Shown here: positions 47,940 through 60,689 of the stretch, piece by piece
How the letters are laid out: every line of letters begins with the position of its first letter
How positions within the stretch are numbered: the first letter of the stretch is position 1
From: Otis tarda
Lineage: Eukaryota; Chordata; Aves; Otidiformes; Otididae
DNA length: 64,000 bases
Direction of reading: 5' to 3'
Assembly: GCA_026413225.1 (NCBI GenBank)
Contig: CM048575.1
Location: 5,050,001-5,114,000, forward strand
Notes under the pieces: generated by a model
What the model saw: only the letters and a program-made list of their open reading frames with translations
Database searches by the model: none
What the model was told of the DNA's origin: nothing
Made by a program: the position numbers and the translations under genes

Positions 47940-48240
47940 TGGGCTGTGCACGCTTGAAGACAGCTGAGATGCTCAGGGTAGCGCTGAGGGTGCTGCGCGC
48001 AGCGTGGGTGCTGGGGGCACGTGGGTGCCAGGGGGCTGCGCAGCCCAAAGGCGTCGGGGTTGGGTGCGGGGTGCGCGCCGGGCGTGAGCTTCGGGGAAAA
48101 CCTGGTGAACGGGCCCGGTCTCTGTGTCGGTCTGCCCGTGGGTGTGCTGGTCCCTGCGCCGTCTTACCGCTGGCTGTTGTGAGGCTTCCGCCCCAGCAGA
48201 GTCTTGCACTCTGGGGAGAAATCGCGCCTGGTAAATGAAA
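47940..48240 (+). other. GC-rich block with two G-quadruplex motifs
   Basis: CpG- and G-rich block. 48006-48035 has four G runs (3, 5, 3, 5) with loops of 4-5 bases, fitting the G3+N1-7 quadruplex rule. 48056-48082 has four more runs with loops 2, 3 and 8. A plus frame with its first ATG at 47969 encodes MLRVALRVLRAAWVLGARG, mildly signal-like, and closes at 48238. It has no known domain and is matched by equally long frames on the minus strand, so I do not call a gene. It could be the core of a small CpG island. Confidence 0.4.
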
Positions 48241-50084
48241 GAAACAGATGCAATGGTGGAGCCAGGGACCCACTGCTCTGAAAAACCTCTTTTGGACAAG
48301 TCCTTCCCATCCAGGAAGCACCTTCTGTTTGCAGTTTGAGGTTATTTGGAGTGGAAATGGGAAAATCCTGTGAACAGCTGAAGCCTTGCTGTCCGGGATC
48401 AGCTGAGTGGAAGGCTGAGTGTGGCCAGTCTGACTGGACGTGTTCGTGGGGGGTGCCTTATTATGGTATGGATGTGGGACTGAGCGTGAGTTACTGAGAG
48501 TAATTGAGTATTCAGTACTGGAGCAGGAACAGGAGTCACTTAACTCAGATTAAAATACAACGGCACCTGGTGCTTGCTGCAAATACATTTTTCCTAGAAA
48601 AAGAAATAGTCAGAAATAGCCTTCGTTACCACTTTAGAGTGTTTTCCAAATAACACATCTCAGTTCTTTTTAAAATAATAGTTTGTTAAATGTCCAGACG
48701 GTTCTCGCTGAAGGTGATGCCTCTGTTAAATTGCCAGTGCCCCACTCATTGTCCAGGCAGAGGTACTGGGTGCCCAGGGCCATTTGGGAACCACCGGCCG
48801 GTGCCGCGCCGGCCGGGAGGGCTGGGGAGGACCCCTGGGTCCTGCCGAAGGGTCTGAGCCAGGTCTGCCGCCGTCGTTCGTTGCTGCTCTCCTGCTAACA
48901 CCGCGTCCCATTTCCTTGTCAGTATTTCCTGTGACTAAGTTTTTCGCCTCTCCCTGTAAGAGTCTGGTTTATGCCAGTCGTTTTTTATAGTATGGGGTTT
49001 TTGGGTGGGGTTTTTTTTTTTTTTGGTTTTGCATCTACCCTAAACTTTCCCTTCCCTACCTCCAGGTTAGTGCTTGTCATGCTGGTGTCTCCTGCCCCTC
49101 CCTCTCCTCATCCTGCTGCTCAGTCACATTAGCTGCGAGATAATTAGAGACTGATCTGTCCCCTGAGTCTTTGTTTCTCCAGACTATGGCTTAAATCCTA
49201 CCCTCCTGCAGCAAACCCCACTGAGATCCTCAGGTTTGGCCCTTTTGGGGCTGCGTTTGCCGTAGTATCCAGTGCTCAGCACAAAGCTCTTTGATATTAT
49301 AATGCTGCAATGGCAGGAGACCCTGGTTAAGCAAAACCAGAACCGGCCCTCCCTCCCTCCCTCTGGGGGTTGCGGGTTATTAACAGAGCTTTGCTCAGCT
49401 GAGCAACGAGGAACCGTCAGGTCTCTGCCCACATTCCTGTCTTGCAGCTTCAGAATTCTCGTAGTAGTTAAAAAAACCAGGAACGAGCCAACTGACACGG
49501 TCCCAGCGGATCCTCATCCTGGCCTGGCTGCTGATCTTTTGAAGTCGGAGGCTCACAGAATCCTGCTGCCCATCTCTGTTCCCCCAGAGGAACAGGTCTG
49601 GGAAGCAGATCCTCGGCGAGGTCGGCCTGCAGCCTGCCACGGGCCGGGCAAAGCCAGCTCCAGGGGCAGGCAGCCCCTCGACGCCCCTGCCCATCAGGGG
49701 ATCCTTGCGGAGAGCCAGACCCCCGCCTGCAGCCCCGGCTCTGCCCTCTGGAGACTTGTTTGTTCAGTGTTACCTGCTGTCCTTAAGTTCGTTATGCAGC
49801 ATTGTATCAGCTGTTTTATGGGAATAGAAATGAATTCTGTGATCTGCAAAATCAGTGTCTCGAGTGAAGAAGTCTCCAGGACTTGCTTCGCACGAGTCCA
49901 CGTCACACGGCGGTTGTCACACCTCAGTCCAGTTTTTCCGCGCTGTTCGCTGCCGTGCGTTGTGCGCAGCTGGTAGCGGGTTGAACAGTTTGCGGTTTCT
50001 TGCTTCTCCCTTTCCTGGTCGTTCTAACAAGCAGCAAAGTTGCTTCACGTTCCCGCTGCAGACCCTCCACGCTGGACTGTTCCC
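48241..50084. other. No gene recognised; mixed to GC-rich sequence
   Basis: Unique sequence rising in GC. Simple features are T14 at 49011-49024 and a (CCCT)n-like patch near 49346-49362. The frame at about 49272-49976 plus has no domain and overlaps several minus frames. Confidence 0.42.
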
Positions 50085-51083
50085 ATGCTGGGAATCCTGG
50101 CAGAGCCTGGTCCCCGTCCTGTGCCCTCCTTTTTTGGTGCACGGGCTGCTCTTTGTGTCGCATTCACAACAGGCACCGGATCCGTGGCGCCGGGCAGCCC
50201 TGCAGTGGGGACAGGCAGCGGTATCGGAGCCAGACAAAGAGTTTGGTGCTTTAGAACCAGGTCTCATTGGTTTGGGACCTTTCCATTTGAAGGCCTCTGG
50301 CACATTAAGAGCCCTCCCCTGAGTTTTTCATCCTCTTCAAGCTGCTGTCAGTTGGCTCAGCTGGTAGTCTGGGGGGGGGTCTCCTGCGTTGTGCACACGC
50401 GTGCCCTCAGACCTGGACTGAGCATCACCAAGCTCACCTTGCGCAGAGGAGCTGCTGGCCCACACTGCGCTGCAGAGCTGAGCGGATCTGGCAGCAGCGT
50501 CGGAACGACTGAGAGCTTCGTGTCACGTACGCAAGCTGCCACGCGCCCCGCTCCGCTGGAACCGCGGCTCTGCAGCGCCTGGCATTTGTCTCCAGTAAAG
50601 CAGCTGGCGCAGAAAGGCCTGGGAGGGCACTTTACATCGCACCCAGCACGGACTGGGTGCAGCCTGAGACTCCCACAGCTGCAGCCTGGTCTCGGATGCC
50701 AGCCTGGGGCCGGAGCCGCAGAGCAGCAGCTGCCAGCGCCGGGAAGGAGGCTGCTGTCTGCTTTTCCATGTGCCTCAGGATTAGCCCACCACGGCTGGGT
50801 GTCTCCAGATCCTCCTTGCTGGCACCCATGGCCTGCACCGCTCCGTGCTGCCGGCCGGCTCTTCGTGCCGGGGGTTCAGCTCGGCGGAGTGCCTCTGCCC
50901 TGGACGGAGCCCGAGGAGCGGAGAAACGATTTGAGCTGCTCCTTGAGACATCTCCTTGGAAAGCTTCTACCTGCTGCAGCTAGGAAGGTGCCTGACCAAC
51001 AGGAGAAAACGTCATTGCTCGTGGCTTGGCTTGCCGTAGTCGAGCACAGTGGCTGCCAGAGCTGGGCATCATTTCTGGCATGA
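50085..51083 (+). other. Unusually long open frame, function unknown, probably non-coding
   Basis: From the first ATG at 50085 the plus strand stays open for 332 codons to a TGA at 51081-51083, the longest frame in the window. The peptide is rich in Ala, Pro, Leu, Gly and Ser, with no recognised domain, signal or membrane segment. GC here is high, which depletes stop codons, and minus-strand frames of 60-130 codons overlap it. A run of nine G (50371-50379) lies within it. An unspliced single-exon gene or retrogene is possible, but nothing in the peptide supports one. Confidence 0.12.
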
Positions 51084-54000
51084 ACTTGAGGTAGCTGGGA
51101 CTGAGGGTCAGGCTTCAGCCTCTTCCCGACAATCCAGTAGCAGAAACTATCTGAAGAATCCCACAGCCTCACACCCATTTTTCAAGGCCAGCGTTTCTCC
51201 CAGCATACACAGCCCTGCCCAGGAGGCTAGCAGGGTTCCATTATCTGGAGTTTGAATCTGGACGTGAGGAGGCAGGTGCTGGAGAAGACAGGCAGGCACA
51301 TGAGCAGTCAAAGGCAAGAGCAAGCGTTTCAGCTCTGCACACTCAGCACATTGCATCCCGTCCAAGCGGGGCCGGGGATGCGGAGGTGAGACAGGCTGCA
51401 ACCGGGGATGCGTGGCAGGGCTTCTGCCAGGCTGACACCAGCAGGAAGGCAACATCGGTGCGCTGTGACAGCGGGAGGGAGCTGCTTTAAGGTGCTGCGG
51501 GGTGCCCGGGGAGCTGGGCTGGGGTCAGCACCCTGCCAGGCCTTTGCTCGTGTGTGAGCGTTGATCCTCACGCTGGAGGATGACGTTTCAGCAACTCCTC
51601 AGGTGGAGTTTCAGCAGAGAAAGCTGATGCACTTTGAACGGAGGGTTTAATGGCTGCCCTGCACTGGGAAGGGGCTCAGGCCACGACTCAGTAAACGTCA
51701 GGTGTGCGGCAGCGGAGACGGTGCCAACACAAATCTCTTAATAGTCTTTCAGTCTCTGCAAGGCCTTAAAATCAATCAGAGGATTAACTAACAAAGCCGG
51801 TTTTATGATACGTGATCCAGCTTTGTGCAATTGGATCTCGCTTTGCTTCGGCCCTCCTCAGCAGCTGGGCTGGCTGCTGCGGCCCGGGGGCCTCGGGGAG
51901 GAAGGGCAGCGGCCGCAGGAGGAGCGGGGGTCCCGCCGCCGCGGCTCGCCCTGCTCGGGAGGGATGCCGGAGCACAGCAGCACGGCACTGCTCGCACGAG
52001 CCAGGCACTTCCCTCCCGCTGGTATCTTCTCTTAATTCAGCATTTCTCCTTCCAGAAGCTCCCTGAAGGTAAACCACTGACCCCTTCTTGCTGGCTACCA
52101 GCTTCGTGTGGCTTCTGTGGCACTTTCTTCCAAGGAACAGGTATGCGTTACACTTTCCCTTGTCTCTTAGGGTAGGGGCCCCTGGGCGAGGGCGTTCAGA
52201 TGGAGCAGATGCGCCCTTCTGCCACGTGTCCTGGGAAGCCGCGTCCTCAGAGGATCGCTTTTGAGGCGTCACCAGTGAGGGAGATGGGGAGCGTCCCTTC
52301 AGCAGACGCTCTGGCCCCCAGCAGATCAATACTTTGGTGTGATGACAACAGGAGCAATCCGCCCAGCCGACACCGGGCCGTAGCTGTTTCAGACCAGGCG
52401 TAGGAGGGTTTGTTTAGCTTTTGCCAAAGCAGTTTGCTTTCTCTCAGGCTGAAAGTTACTCCTAGTGGCAGCGTGTGCATGAGAGCTCTGTCAGGTCCAT
52501 GACAGGAGCCTGAATGCCCCTAAACGCAGCATGGGCAGAGCTGGATGTTCCCACCGTTACCTGCTTAAGCAGTCACAGTGCCAAAGTGATCTGAGGAACA
52601 ATGAAATATCCCCTCCAGAACCAAGCACTCTCAAGTTTTCTGGCAAAATTCTCCTCTGCCCCTTTTTTCTAGGCTCGCTTCCGCAGTCTGCGCCCAGGTC
52701 GGTTGGTCCAGCGATGCGGAGGTCGTGATGCGACGTAACACAAAGTGATGCCTGGCTGCTGAACCGTCCTGCTCTCCGGTATCCGTGCCGACTCGCGAGC
52801 CTCACAGCTCTAGGCCTGTCAGCCACCAGGAGCTCGTCTATGCAAATTTGCTGCCAGAAAATGAGGTCTATAAATAACAGACACCTTGGGCTTGCACGTC
52901 GGTGCAAGGTAATCCGTTGTCTTGCTTGAAATGTATCCGGTTGTATTTCATGCTTCTGCATGAAAGTTACAAGGAAAGAAAAGTACCCAGGACAAAATTC
53001 AACCTTTACTCACCTTCTGACCTAAAAAAAAAAACAGTGGAGGGGAAATGTTTTTTGGCTCAAACTGGAACTGGCTCTGTACTGAGGGCTGCAGTAAACG
53101 ATGCTCCTGCTGCTTCTGCCTCCTTTGCCGCGGTTGCCTCCCTCCCCTCTGTTATATTTTTTTTTTTTAATTTTTTCAGAAGAAATGTGAGCAAGCTTAT
53201 TTACACCATGTGCCCAGCAAAGGGCTACTTTAGATGTTAAGGAAAAACCAAACTGCTCCTAAGTTGTACTGCCTTTGAATCTTTCTAAACTGAATGTATT
53301 TGCCCCACAGCGGGCTCGGCTCTTGGGAAGCACTTCTCTCCCGACTGCTGCTTTGGGTGGCCCGGTATTCTTGGGAACACAGGCCACATCTGACAGAAAT
53401 CAGATGAAATTATTTAATTCTATTTCTATCCTAGTTGTCGAAGCATTTCTGTACCTGGAAAATATTCAGAAATGCAACGAGGCTGATCAAGGGTACGGAA
53501 TAGCATCCAGAGGAGGCACAGCTCCGTGGATTGTGATTCCTCAGCCTGGAAAGAGGTGACTGCGGGACAAAACGACAGCAGGCTCTGAAATCGTGAGTAG
53601 CATGGAGAAGTCACCCAGAGGTGATTTGCTCACTGGCTCTGGTTCTTCAAACAAAAGAAGACGGTTCTTTGCACAGCATGTCATTAATCTGCAGAAATCT
53701 TTGCTGCAGAATGTTGTGGATGCTGAAGCTTTACATAAATTTAAAAAAAAAATAAACTGGACAAAGTAGTGAAAAAAGACAAAGAAAAAAAAAACCAAAC
53801 AAAAAACACCAAAAAACCAAACCTAACAGCTATTGAATAACAAACCTCACTTCCGTCACGGGAAATCTCTGCAAACCGTCAGACTGGGAGAGTATTCTGG
53901 AGAGGCATTGCTGCAAGCTTCGCGCTGTTCTGACAGCCTTCCCTACGCCTCTGTGGCTGGACAGGCTGTCTTTGCTCTGACCTATAGGCATTTGATGTTA

Positions 54001-54399
54001 TGTTCTATGCCTCTCCTCCCCCACGATTTCCACCCCCATCACCTTTTTCTAAAACTCACAGATTTAGTGTTACAATTAAGTTCTGCACTGAATATATTTT
54101 TGCTTTGAGAAGCGTCCAAGCAATTCTTTGTGAAAGCGCCTTCTGGCTGCCTGCATAGCATTCTGAAGAGGACGAGCCTTCAGATAGGCTGGCAAGTCAC
54201 ATAAATAGTAAATACACGGTTCTGAGAATTGAAGTTTCCCTGGGAAGCCTGAATCTCTAGTTCTGTAACGGCTTGGTTATCAAACAGATGATTTACATCT
54301 TATTAGATATTTCCATCTGTTGATAGAAAAATGCTCTATTGCATAATGTTCCTTTTGCTCCTGATGCAGTTCTCGCCGTTGCCAGGAGCGCTTTTGGGC
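51084..54399. other. No gene recognised; mixed sequence
   Basis: GC-rich, CpG-containing patches (51860-51990) alternate with AT-rich ones (53000-54300). Opposing frames at 51784-52329 minus and 51825-52175 plus overlap and lack domains. A T-rich tract lies at about 53155-53178. Confidence 0.42.
53748..53825 (+). repeat. A-rich low-complexity tract
   Basis: About 78 bp of A runs separated by single C, G or T, ending in AACCAAAC words. The minus strand reads the GGTTT/TTTTTTGG low-complexity sequence common in birds. No element body is attached. Confidence 0.75.
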
Positions 54400-54640
54400 C
54401 CCCAGACCAGCCTGGGTGAATGATGGGCTCGGAGCCCGTGGCACCCTGGGGTGCTCGGTCTGGTGGGCGAGCGGGGACGGGCAGCGGCGAGGGCCTTGGC
54501 AGAGCCGTGTCCCCGTGGGCCGCTGCCAGCAGGCACCCGGCTGCGCGCCCCGAGGACGGCTCCTGCCCGCGGCTCCGCCCGCTGCCGCAGCTCCAGAGCA
54601 TCGACCTCAGGGCTCGGTGCCCGCTGGGCATAACACCTCC
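54400..54640. other. CpG-rich block, candidate CpG island
   Basis: Dense CpG and GC (GGCGAGCGGGGACGG, GCGCGCCCCGAGG, CCGCGGCTCCGCCCG words) over about 200 bp in moderate-GC surroundings. Frames are open on both strands at once (plus about 54420-54920, minus about 54336-54677) with low-complexity peptides, the signature of stop-poor DNA and no evidence of a gene. Confidence 0.35.
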
Positions 54641-57440
54641 CATTTCTGCGAAGGTATTTTTCCAAGCTTGGATGCAAATCTCAGTCGCTTCTTTTTATGC
54701 AAGTCTGTTCACTTCTGGTGGTGCCTGTCCAAAGGACAGAATCTGTCTTTATTGCAGTTGCAGGGGAACTTTGCAGTCCAGCTGCCTGCAGATGTTCAAA
54801 CGTGCCGTCCCCAGAGGAAGGGGACAGAGCGTGCAAACGGAGCGCGCTTCCACGATGCTCTCCTTTCGTGTCCGCTCCGCTTTGCGCAGCCATGTGCACT
54901 GCTCTGCTTCTGGAGGATGAGCTGAAAAACCGACACAGCCAACAGTAACGCGCTTGTTTGTTAATCCAAATTCGCATCTCCAAAGAATCCCGAGAACTTT
55001 AATTACTCCACAGTATCCCAGAATGCGTTGCCTCGTAGCAGTCACTGGGAATATATCATCCGTACACCTGCAACAAAGAACCTGGAAACTGTGTTCAACA
55101 GGCAAGCAAAACGGGGAATATTTTAATCAGCAAAATGAGAGGAGAGTGTTGAGGTGAGCGAAGAGCGGAGGGAAATGCTGGGCTCAGGGCCTGGTTCCTG
55201 ATCCCTAAACTCTCTTCCTATGCTATTGTGAAAGCCGGGAGGAATGAACCTACCAGCACAGCTTCCTGCCATCGAGAAGCTGTGTATTAATACAGTACTG
55301 CTAAGGTAATTAACCAAATCAGACTTAGTCCAGTGCTGAAAAGGATTTCTTCCCCCAGGGATAAGCAGATGTCTCAATCTAATTATACAAGTTATTTAAT
55401 CAGAACCAGAGGTCGGGTATGAAAATACCACCTCATGTGGGGGAGAGAGTTTGCAGCGCTGAAGCAGTGCAAGCGGAGGGGGGATACAAGCTCCCAAACC
55501 CGTGCAGTTTCTAATGCTCTTCTGCCTTATTTCTGTACACAACGTATAACTAAGATCTCAGGATGGGAATTTGAAAAAAATCACTTGTGAAAAGAACACA
55601 TCCACAGCAAAAGTTTGTTTCACTGCCTGGTATGGAAAGAAAATTCTCCTACAAATGTCACCGGTGCTTCGCCCACGCGCAGTGCTGACGCAGAACAAAC
55701 AGCTGTGTTTTGTCTGAGGCAGCTGATGACTCTACCTGTCAAAACCGTAACAGATGCCTAAAACCAGGCCAGTTGTCCTGCGTGCTGCAGCTGCCAGCGG
55801 GTTAACAACTGGGACCTGCGGAAAGGATGCTCGCTGTGTTATTGGGGACGGGCAGAGCCCCTGGGCCAATGATTTTTGTGATGCACAGGTGTCTGAGAAG
55901 CAAGTGGAGAATCACAGCCCTGGGAAGCCGTGTTGCTGTCACCCGGAGCCAGCGCGCGGGCTTACTGAGCAGCCATGGGATGGGACGCATGCACGCTCCA
56001 GCCCCGGGAAGACAGAAGAACTGAATTCCTTTAATTTTGTTACGACTGAAACCCAGGTACTCCTAACGGTTGTCAGTAATTTGGTGGCACACAAGGACCT
56101 TTCCCACGTGCTTGGAGGTGGCTGGTCCCAGGTGGAGCCATGTGGTGTCCCATGGAGGGGCAGGAGGCTCTGGGCAGGATCACCTCTCTCTGTGCTGGCA
56201 GTGCTTGCTCCAGGCTCCTGCCCAGCTCTCACTGTTTTGCACGTTGTGTAGATCAGGCTCTTCTCTCTTGATTTCTTCCCGACAGCTTTGTCTGTGTCTC
56301 CACCGCTGCAGCCCAGTTCCTGACGCTGGCCACAGCGTGCTGTTCCTCTGTCAGCTTGCCAGCCCCCTCCGTTTCGGGGCCAGACTGGCCAGCAGTGCCA
56401 CGTTGCCTAGCGATGCGTTTCTGGCTGTCCCATCTCATTAAGCTGTTGGAGCCGCACGCACCCATGGGGGAGTCGGGAGGGAACGCCGGCCGCGGCTGCG
56501 TTAATTGGCTTCTTGCGTGCGTGCGCACAGTGCCGACTCTTCCCAGGCGATCACTGACGGGCAGGGAGTTCAAATGCACAGCTGTGTGGCCACCCAGTCG
56601 CTGCTTTGGAAGCTTTGTAACTGAGAGACTGTGGGCAACACCCCCAAAATTAGGATTCTGCCCCTTTTTTGTCTGCAGGACTCTGTCCCCCTCATTTCTG
56701 CCAGTCACTTTCAGCAGCCTGGGTCCTGCTAACATACGGATGGGCATCAGGAGGCTCCTGCTCCACATCCCAGCGGTGAGCGCTCGCGGGCTCCTCGCCG
56801 ACAGGCAAGAGCCTGGCTGTTTTCCCTCGCTGTTATTTTTATGCTGCTGCCCAAAAAGTTGTCTTTCTGCCCTTCTGATGCATTAGGAGTTTAAAATAAT
56901 AGCTTATGATCGCATTGATTAAACGAGGACAGCGGAAAAATGCTGTTCAGCTGAAGATTTCCTTCAATTATTTAAATTCACGTTTATTTTTCTTTATTAG
57001 TTCTAGTGAATCTTAACCTTATATTTTGTCCAGGTTAAGTAAGTTGATGTGTTTTCTCAGCTGTGTATACATATGAAGTGGCATGTGCATCTAGAAAAAA
57101 CAGGCAACCTTCACGCACTTTCTTCGATCTGAAGCGCAGAGCATCCGTTTGTACCAGCTGAATTGAAGAAATGTGGCATTTCTGAACAGGTAGTTGAAGA
57201 TGAATGGGTTGTGATGTGCTGTGAGACTGAACGAAAGAGCTGAGGAAATGGAGGGCATCGGCCACTGGAGTTTACGCAGGTATCAATTCCTTTCTTTAAG
57301 AATCTGCTCCACCTTGAGTGACTGAAACACCGTCTGCCAAAGGCTTGCAGGCTCTTCCCCTCCCCAGCCCGCTGCCCTTTCCCTGGGAAGGACAGATGTG
57401 CGCATCGGCAGACGGAGCTGCCTCTGAGCGCTGCCATGAC
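54641..57440. other. No gene recognised; unique sequence
   Basis: No domain-bearing frame and no repeat family recognised. Overlapping opposing frames at 56253-56768 minus and 56356-56886 plus are treated as chance. Confidence 0.42.
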
Positions 57441-57484
57441 GTGACCACCTCTGCGGACCGCCGGAGCGTGACCACCTCTGCGGA
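57441..57484. repeat. 27-bp tandem duplication
   Basis: GTGACCACCTCTGCGGAC occurs at 57441 and again at 57468, a period of 27 bp. Because the period is a multiple of three, all frames read a nine-residue repeat. Local duplication in GC-rich sequence. Confidence 0.92.
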
Positions 57485-57696
57485 CTGCAGCGAGAGTAAA
57501 GCAAGTCTCCCGGGATGCCGCTGAGGATTTTGTTGATGAGGTTCTAGGAATTGTTGACCCAGGTAAAGTGGGACTGGGGAGAAAAGAACAGTAGTAAGAG
57601 TGAAGAGGTGACGCATCATTGCACCATGACTCGCGAGAACGACCGGATCCTGAGGGCCTGTTGACTGCAGTGGGAGTTTGTTGGCCCACAGCGCTG

Positions 57697-57975
57697 CTAA
57701 ACAGAATACAAGAAATACAAGCTGTGGCGCAGATCAGAGCTCAGATGAGACAGTCCTGGAACCAGTCTGAGAAGTGCTGGGCTCTCGCCAGTGAGCTACT
57801 TGCAACACATGAGGAACAAAGAGAAATTTGACTTTGAACTGTGCTGTCCTGTATCCAGAAGACCAGTTGCATTTTCATATGCTGTATAAAGAACACACTT
57901 ATTTTATCACCTTGTACCTGTTCCACACCAAATACCTAAGCAATCTGCCTGTGAATAAAAAACCAGCTGCTAATG
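57697..57975 (+). other. Weak candidate 3' terminal exon
   Basis: After a possible acceptor (TTGGCCCACAG ending near 57691) the plus frame encodes a helical, Gln/Glu-rich tail that includes LLNRIQEIQAVAQIRAQ and ends EEQREI with TGA at 57829-57831. An AATAAA poly(A) signal follows at 57954-57959, about 120 bp downstream. The arrangement fits a short last exon, but I recognise no protein family, the polypyrimidine tract is poor, and no upstream exon is visible. Chance remains the likelier explanation. Confidence 0.12.
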
Positions 57976-60689
57976 CATTGTAGGGTACCTGGCGTTACGG
58001 CATGAGACCCCACGCAAAGACGTAGCCGTAGTGTTGCACCAGATGACGGCATTGAACTTGTTCTTGTCACAAAGCAGGACCCGCTCCTGCCTCGTTGACC
58101 GTGCAGTCTGGCGTGACACAGACAACCTGCGTTCAGTCCTCTGATTTCTTTGGAACACAAAGGTTGTGAAAAGGAGATGAAGGAGCGGTTCTTTTCTGAG
58201 AAAACCAGCCTTGTGGAGCTGTGACTTAGTCCCTGCTTGTGAAGCTTTCTCTTCCAGAAGCAAAACTGTAAGTGTTGTTCGGAGTGATCTGCAGTCTGTC
58301 ATTTCAGATGTGATGATCACTCTTTGAAAACCCAATTAATTAACATCCGTTCACCTTGGAAGGTGAAAGGCTCAGGGTTTTTCTTTATGGGGAGTGGAAG
58401 AATGAACGTTTAAGGTAAGATACGGGAGCAAGGTTGTGATGGTAACTGGAATGTATGGCCACTGGGAGGATGGCCGCTCGGTCCGTTGTCACTGGGACCA
58501 GCAGAAACCATTCTCTGTAGACAATGCATCTCCCTAAGGCTGGTGCTGATGGGGAAGAGGGACCGCGTTCAGAGGGACAGCCCTCCTGGCAGTGGCACCG
58601 AGTGTGGCCCTGCTCCAGGCTGAGAGCAGACATGGAATTAATGCCTCCTCCCATGCAAGTCTGGAGAGCTTTTCACTGGCGTCAGTGGCAACAGGATCAG
58701 AGTCGAGTCTTAGGGCTCTTCCCCTGGAGCTTAGAGGAGTTTAATGGAATAGTCTAAGTTGTAATTAATTGGCTTCTGCTTCTCCTGCAGGAAAGAGTTA
58801 ATGAAGGCAAAGCTTGTCTGGCGAAGGGGCTGGTATGGCCGTGACTCACAGACTGAACGTCCTGCCAAGAGCAGGCTCCTCACCCTCAGCTCCTCCTGTC
58901 CCAACAGTAATAGCGCAACTCGGTCCAGCAGCCGGGCTGGAAAGGTTTGTCCCTCACAGCACCTGCTCTTCCCGCTCAGTCCAGTGCTGTTTGTTTGTAC
59001 GACACACCGTTGTCTGCCAGGTAAGGCCCTACACGTCTGGCTGTAGGACGTTGTTTCTGTGCTGCGGGTCCCCGGTAATCTCATAAGGGCCTCTCTACAG
59101 GACTGAAGGAAGTAGAGGTTAATAGAATAATTTAGATGAGTAAGGAAATGGCCAGAGGGAGGACAGAAACAGATAGACTGCTGGGAAGCAACACACAAGG
59201 AGAAGTTACTAGGTGAATTCATCAAAGGTGAGTCTTGGAATGGACCAAGTTTGCAATTTCCATCATTGTGCTTAGCCCGAAAAACGGAGCGGAAAAATGA
59301 AATTTGTTGGTGGCATTATCCTTATAAACAGCTGTGTGCTCAGTGACATGCCGTCCCAGGCATGATCCTCTATCCCAGTTGCTCACCACTTCCCTGTCTC
59401 TGGGGAGAATGAGTCCAGCGAAGAGCCGCCCGCAGCCTCACCTCCCTGCTGCCGACTTCCAGCCCGCGCTGCCAGGCCCCCGTTCCCGATGTGAGATGAG
59501 CACAGCAAGCGGGGGCTCCGTTTGCCGGGGCACAGGAGGGAGAAGCAGAGGTGGGCGGTCTGAAGGCTGGTGCCTGATTGCTTTTCTCCAGAAGGACATG
59601 ATCACCTGAGAAGTGAATTTCATTAAAAACTGATGTTTTCCTTCCTTCTGAGCTCTTGTCCTCTGCCTCAGTTATCAAAACAGGGCCAATGATGAATCAC
59701 AAAAAGTGTAAAAATTACAACAGAGTGACAGTGCAGGCAGAGGATAGGGAGGAGTCTTGGTCTTGACGATGAGCTGAATTATTCCACTTTGAATCCAGAC
59801 TGGCAAGCATAAATATATGGATTAGCACCAGCATAACGGATCAAAACCTGAAGTGGAGAGTTAAAACAAGGCATAATTTGTAGTAACAACAAAATTACAG
59901 GGATTTATCCCTTCATCTCCCAACCCTCGCACCTCAACCTTGCCACAAAGAAAATTTCTGCCTTCCCGTTCTTCCACATCTGTGCATTTCCCAAAACATC
60001 CCATTTTGGGTGGCCAGCCTGGGAAGCGTGGCCTGTCAATATTGAAAGACCAGCTCTGGAACTGTGCATCGTTAGGGTGACCAGTGTGGAATGGGGAGAA
60101 TAAAGGAACACACGTGTCCTACACCAAATCTGTTTGGAAAATGAAAAAAAATGAACTGTTCTCCATGCAATTTCCCTTTCTCAGCAATCCAATTTTGCGG
60201 GTTGCTACGCTGGCTGTACTCACTGCTGCAGACACACACGAGAGCTCCTGAATTTGACCAGCTCCAGGTGTGGTGGTTCCTCAGATGCCATTGCTCGCTG
60301 CACTCCGGGAAAATAACGGCTGCTTCTCCTCCATGTTCGAGTTGGTATTAGATTGACAAGATCAAGTGACGGCACAACTGTCGACACCTTTATCTGCTGT
60401 ATGCATAATCTTTCTTCCTGAACCACCGCCAAACTCATCCCCAGGTCTTATCTTTTCTAAACTGAGTATTTATTCATGTGGTTGTTTTATGTAAACTGCA
60501 AAGAGCCTCATTAAATGGAAACCTTGACTCAAAAGCTTCATTATTAAGGTGGAACAGAGCTCAGAACGCACAGAGCGAAATTACTGAGCTTTTGTGTTCT
60601 CTGGGGAAGAAATGCTCAGTGCCTCGGGCACCTGATGCAGTCCAGGGCTGAGCCCTTCTGTTACCCCAGCACTCGGGGAACAAGTCTGG
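57976..60689. other. No gene recognised; unique sequence
   Basis: No exon, RNA gene or mobile element recognised. Opposing frames at 58731-59225 minus and 58814-59086 plus have no domain. Confidence 0.42.

Noticed and set aside
47969-48238. Signal-peptide-like start MLRVALRVLRAAWVLGARG
   Set aside because: Too many arginines and too short a hydrophobic core for a good signal peptide, no domain follows, and minus-strand frames of equal length overlap.
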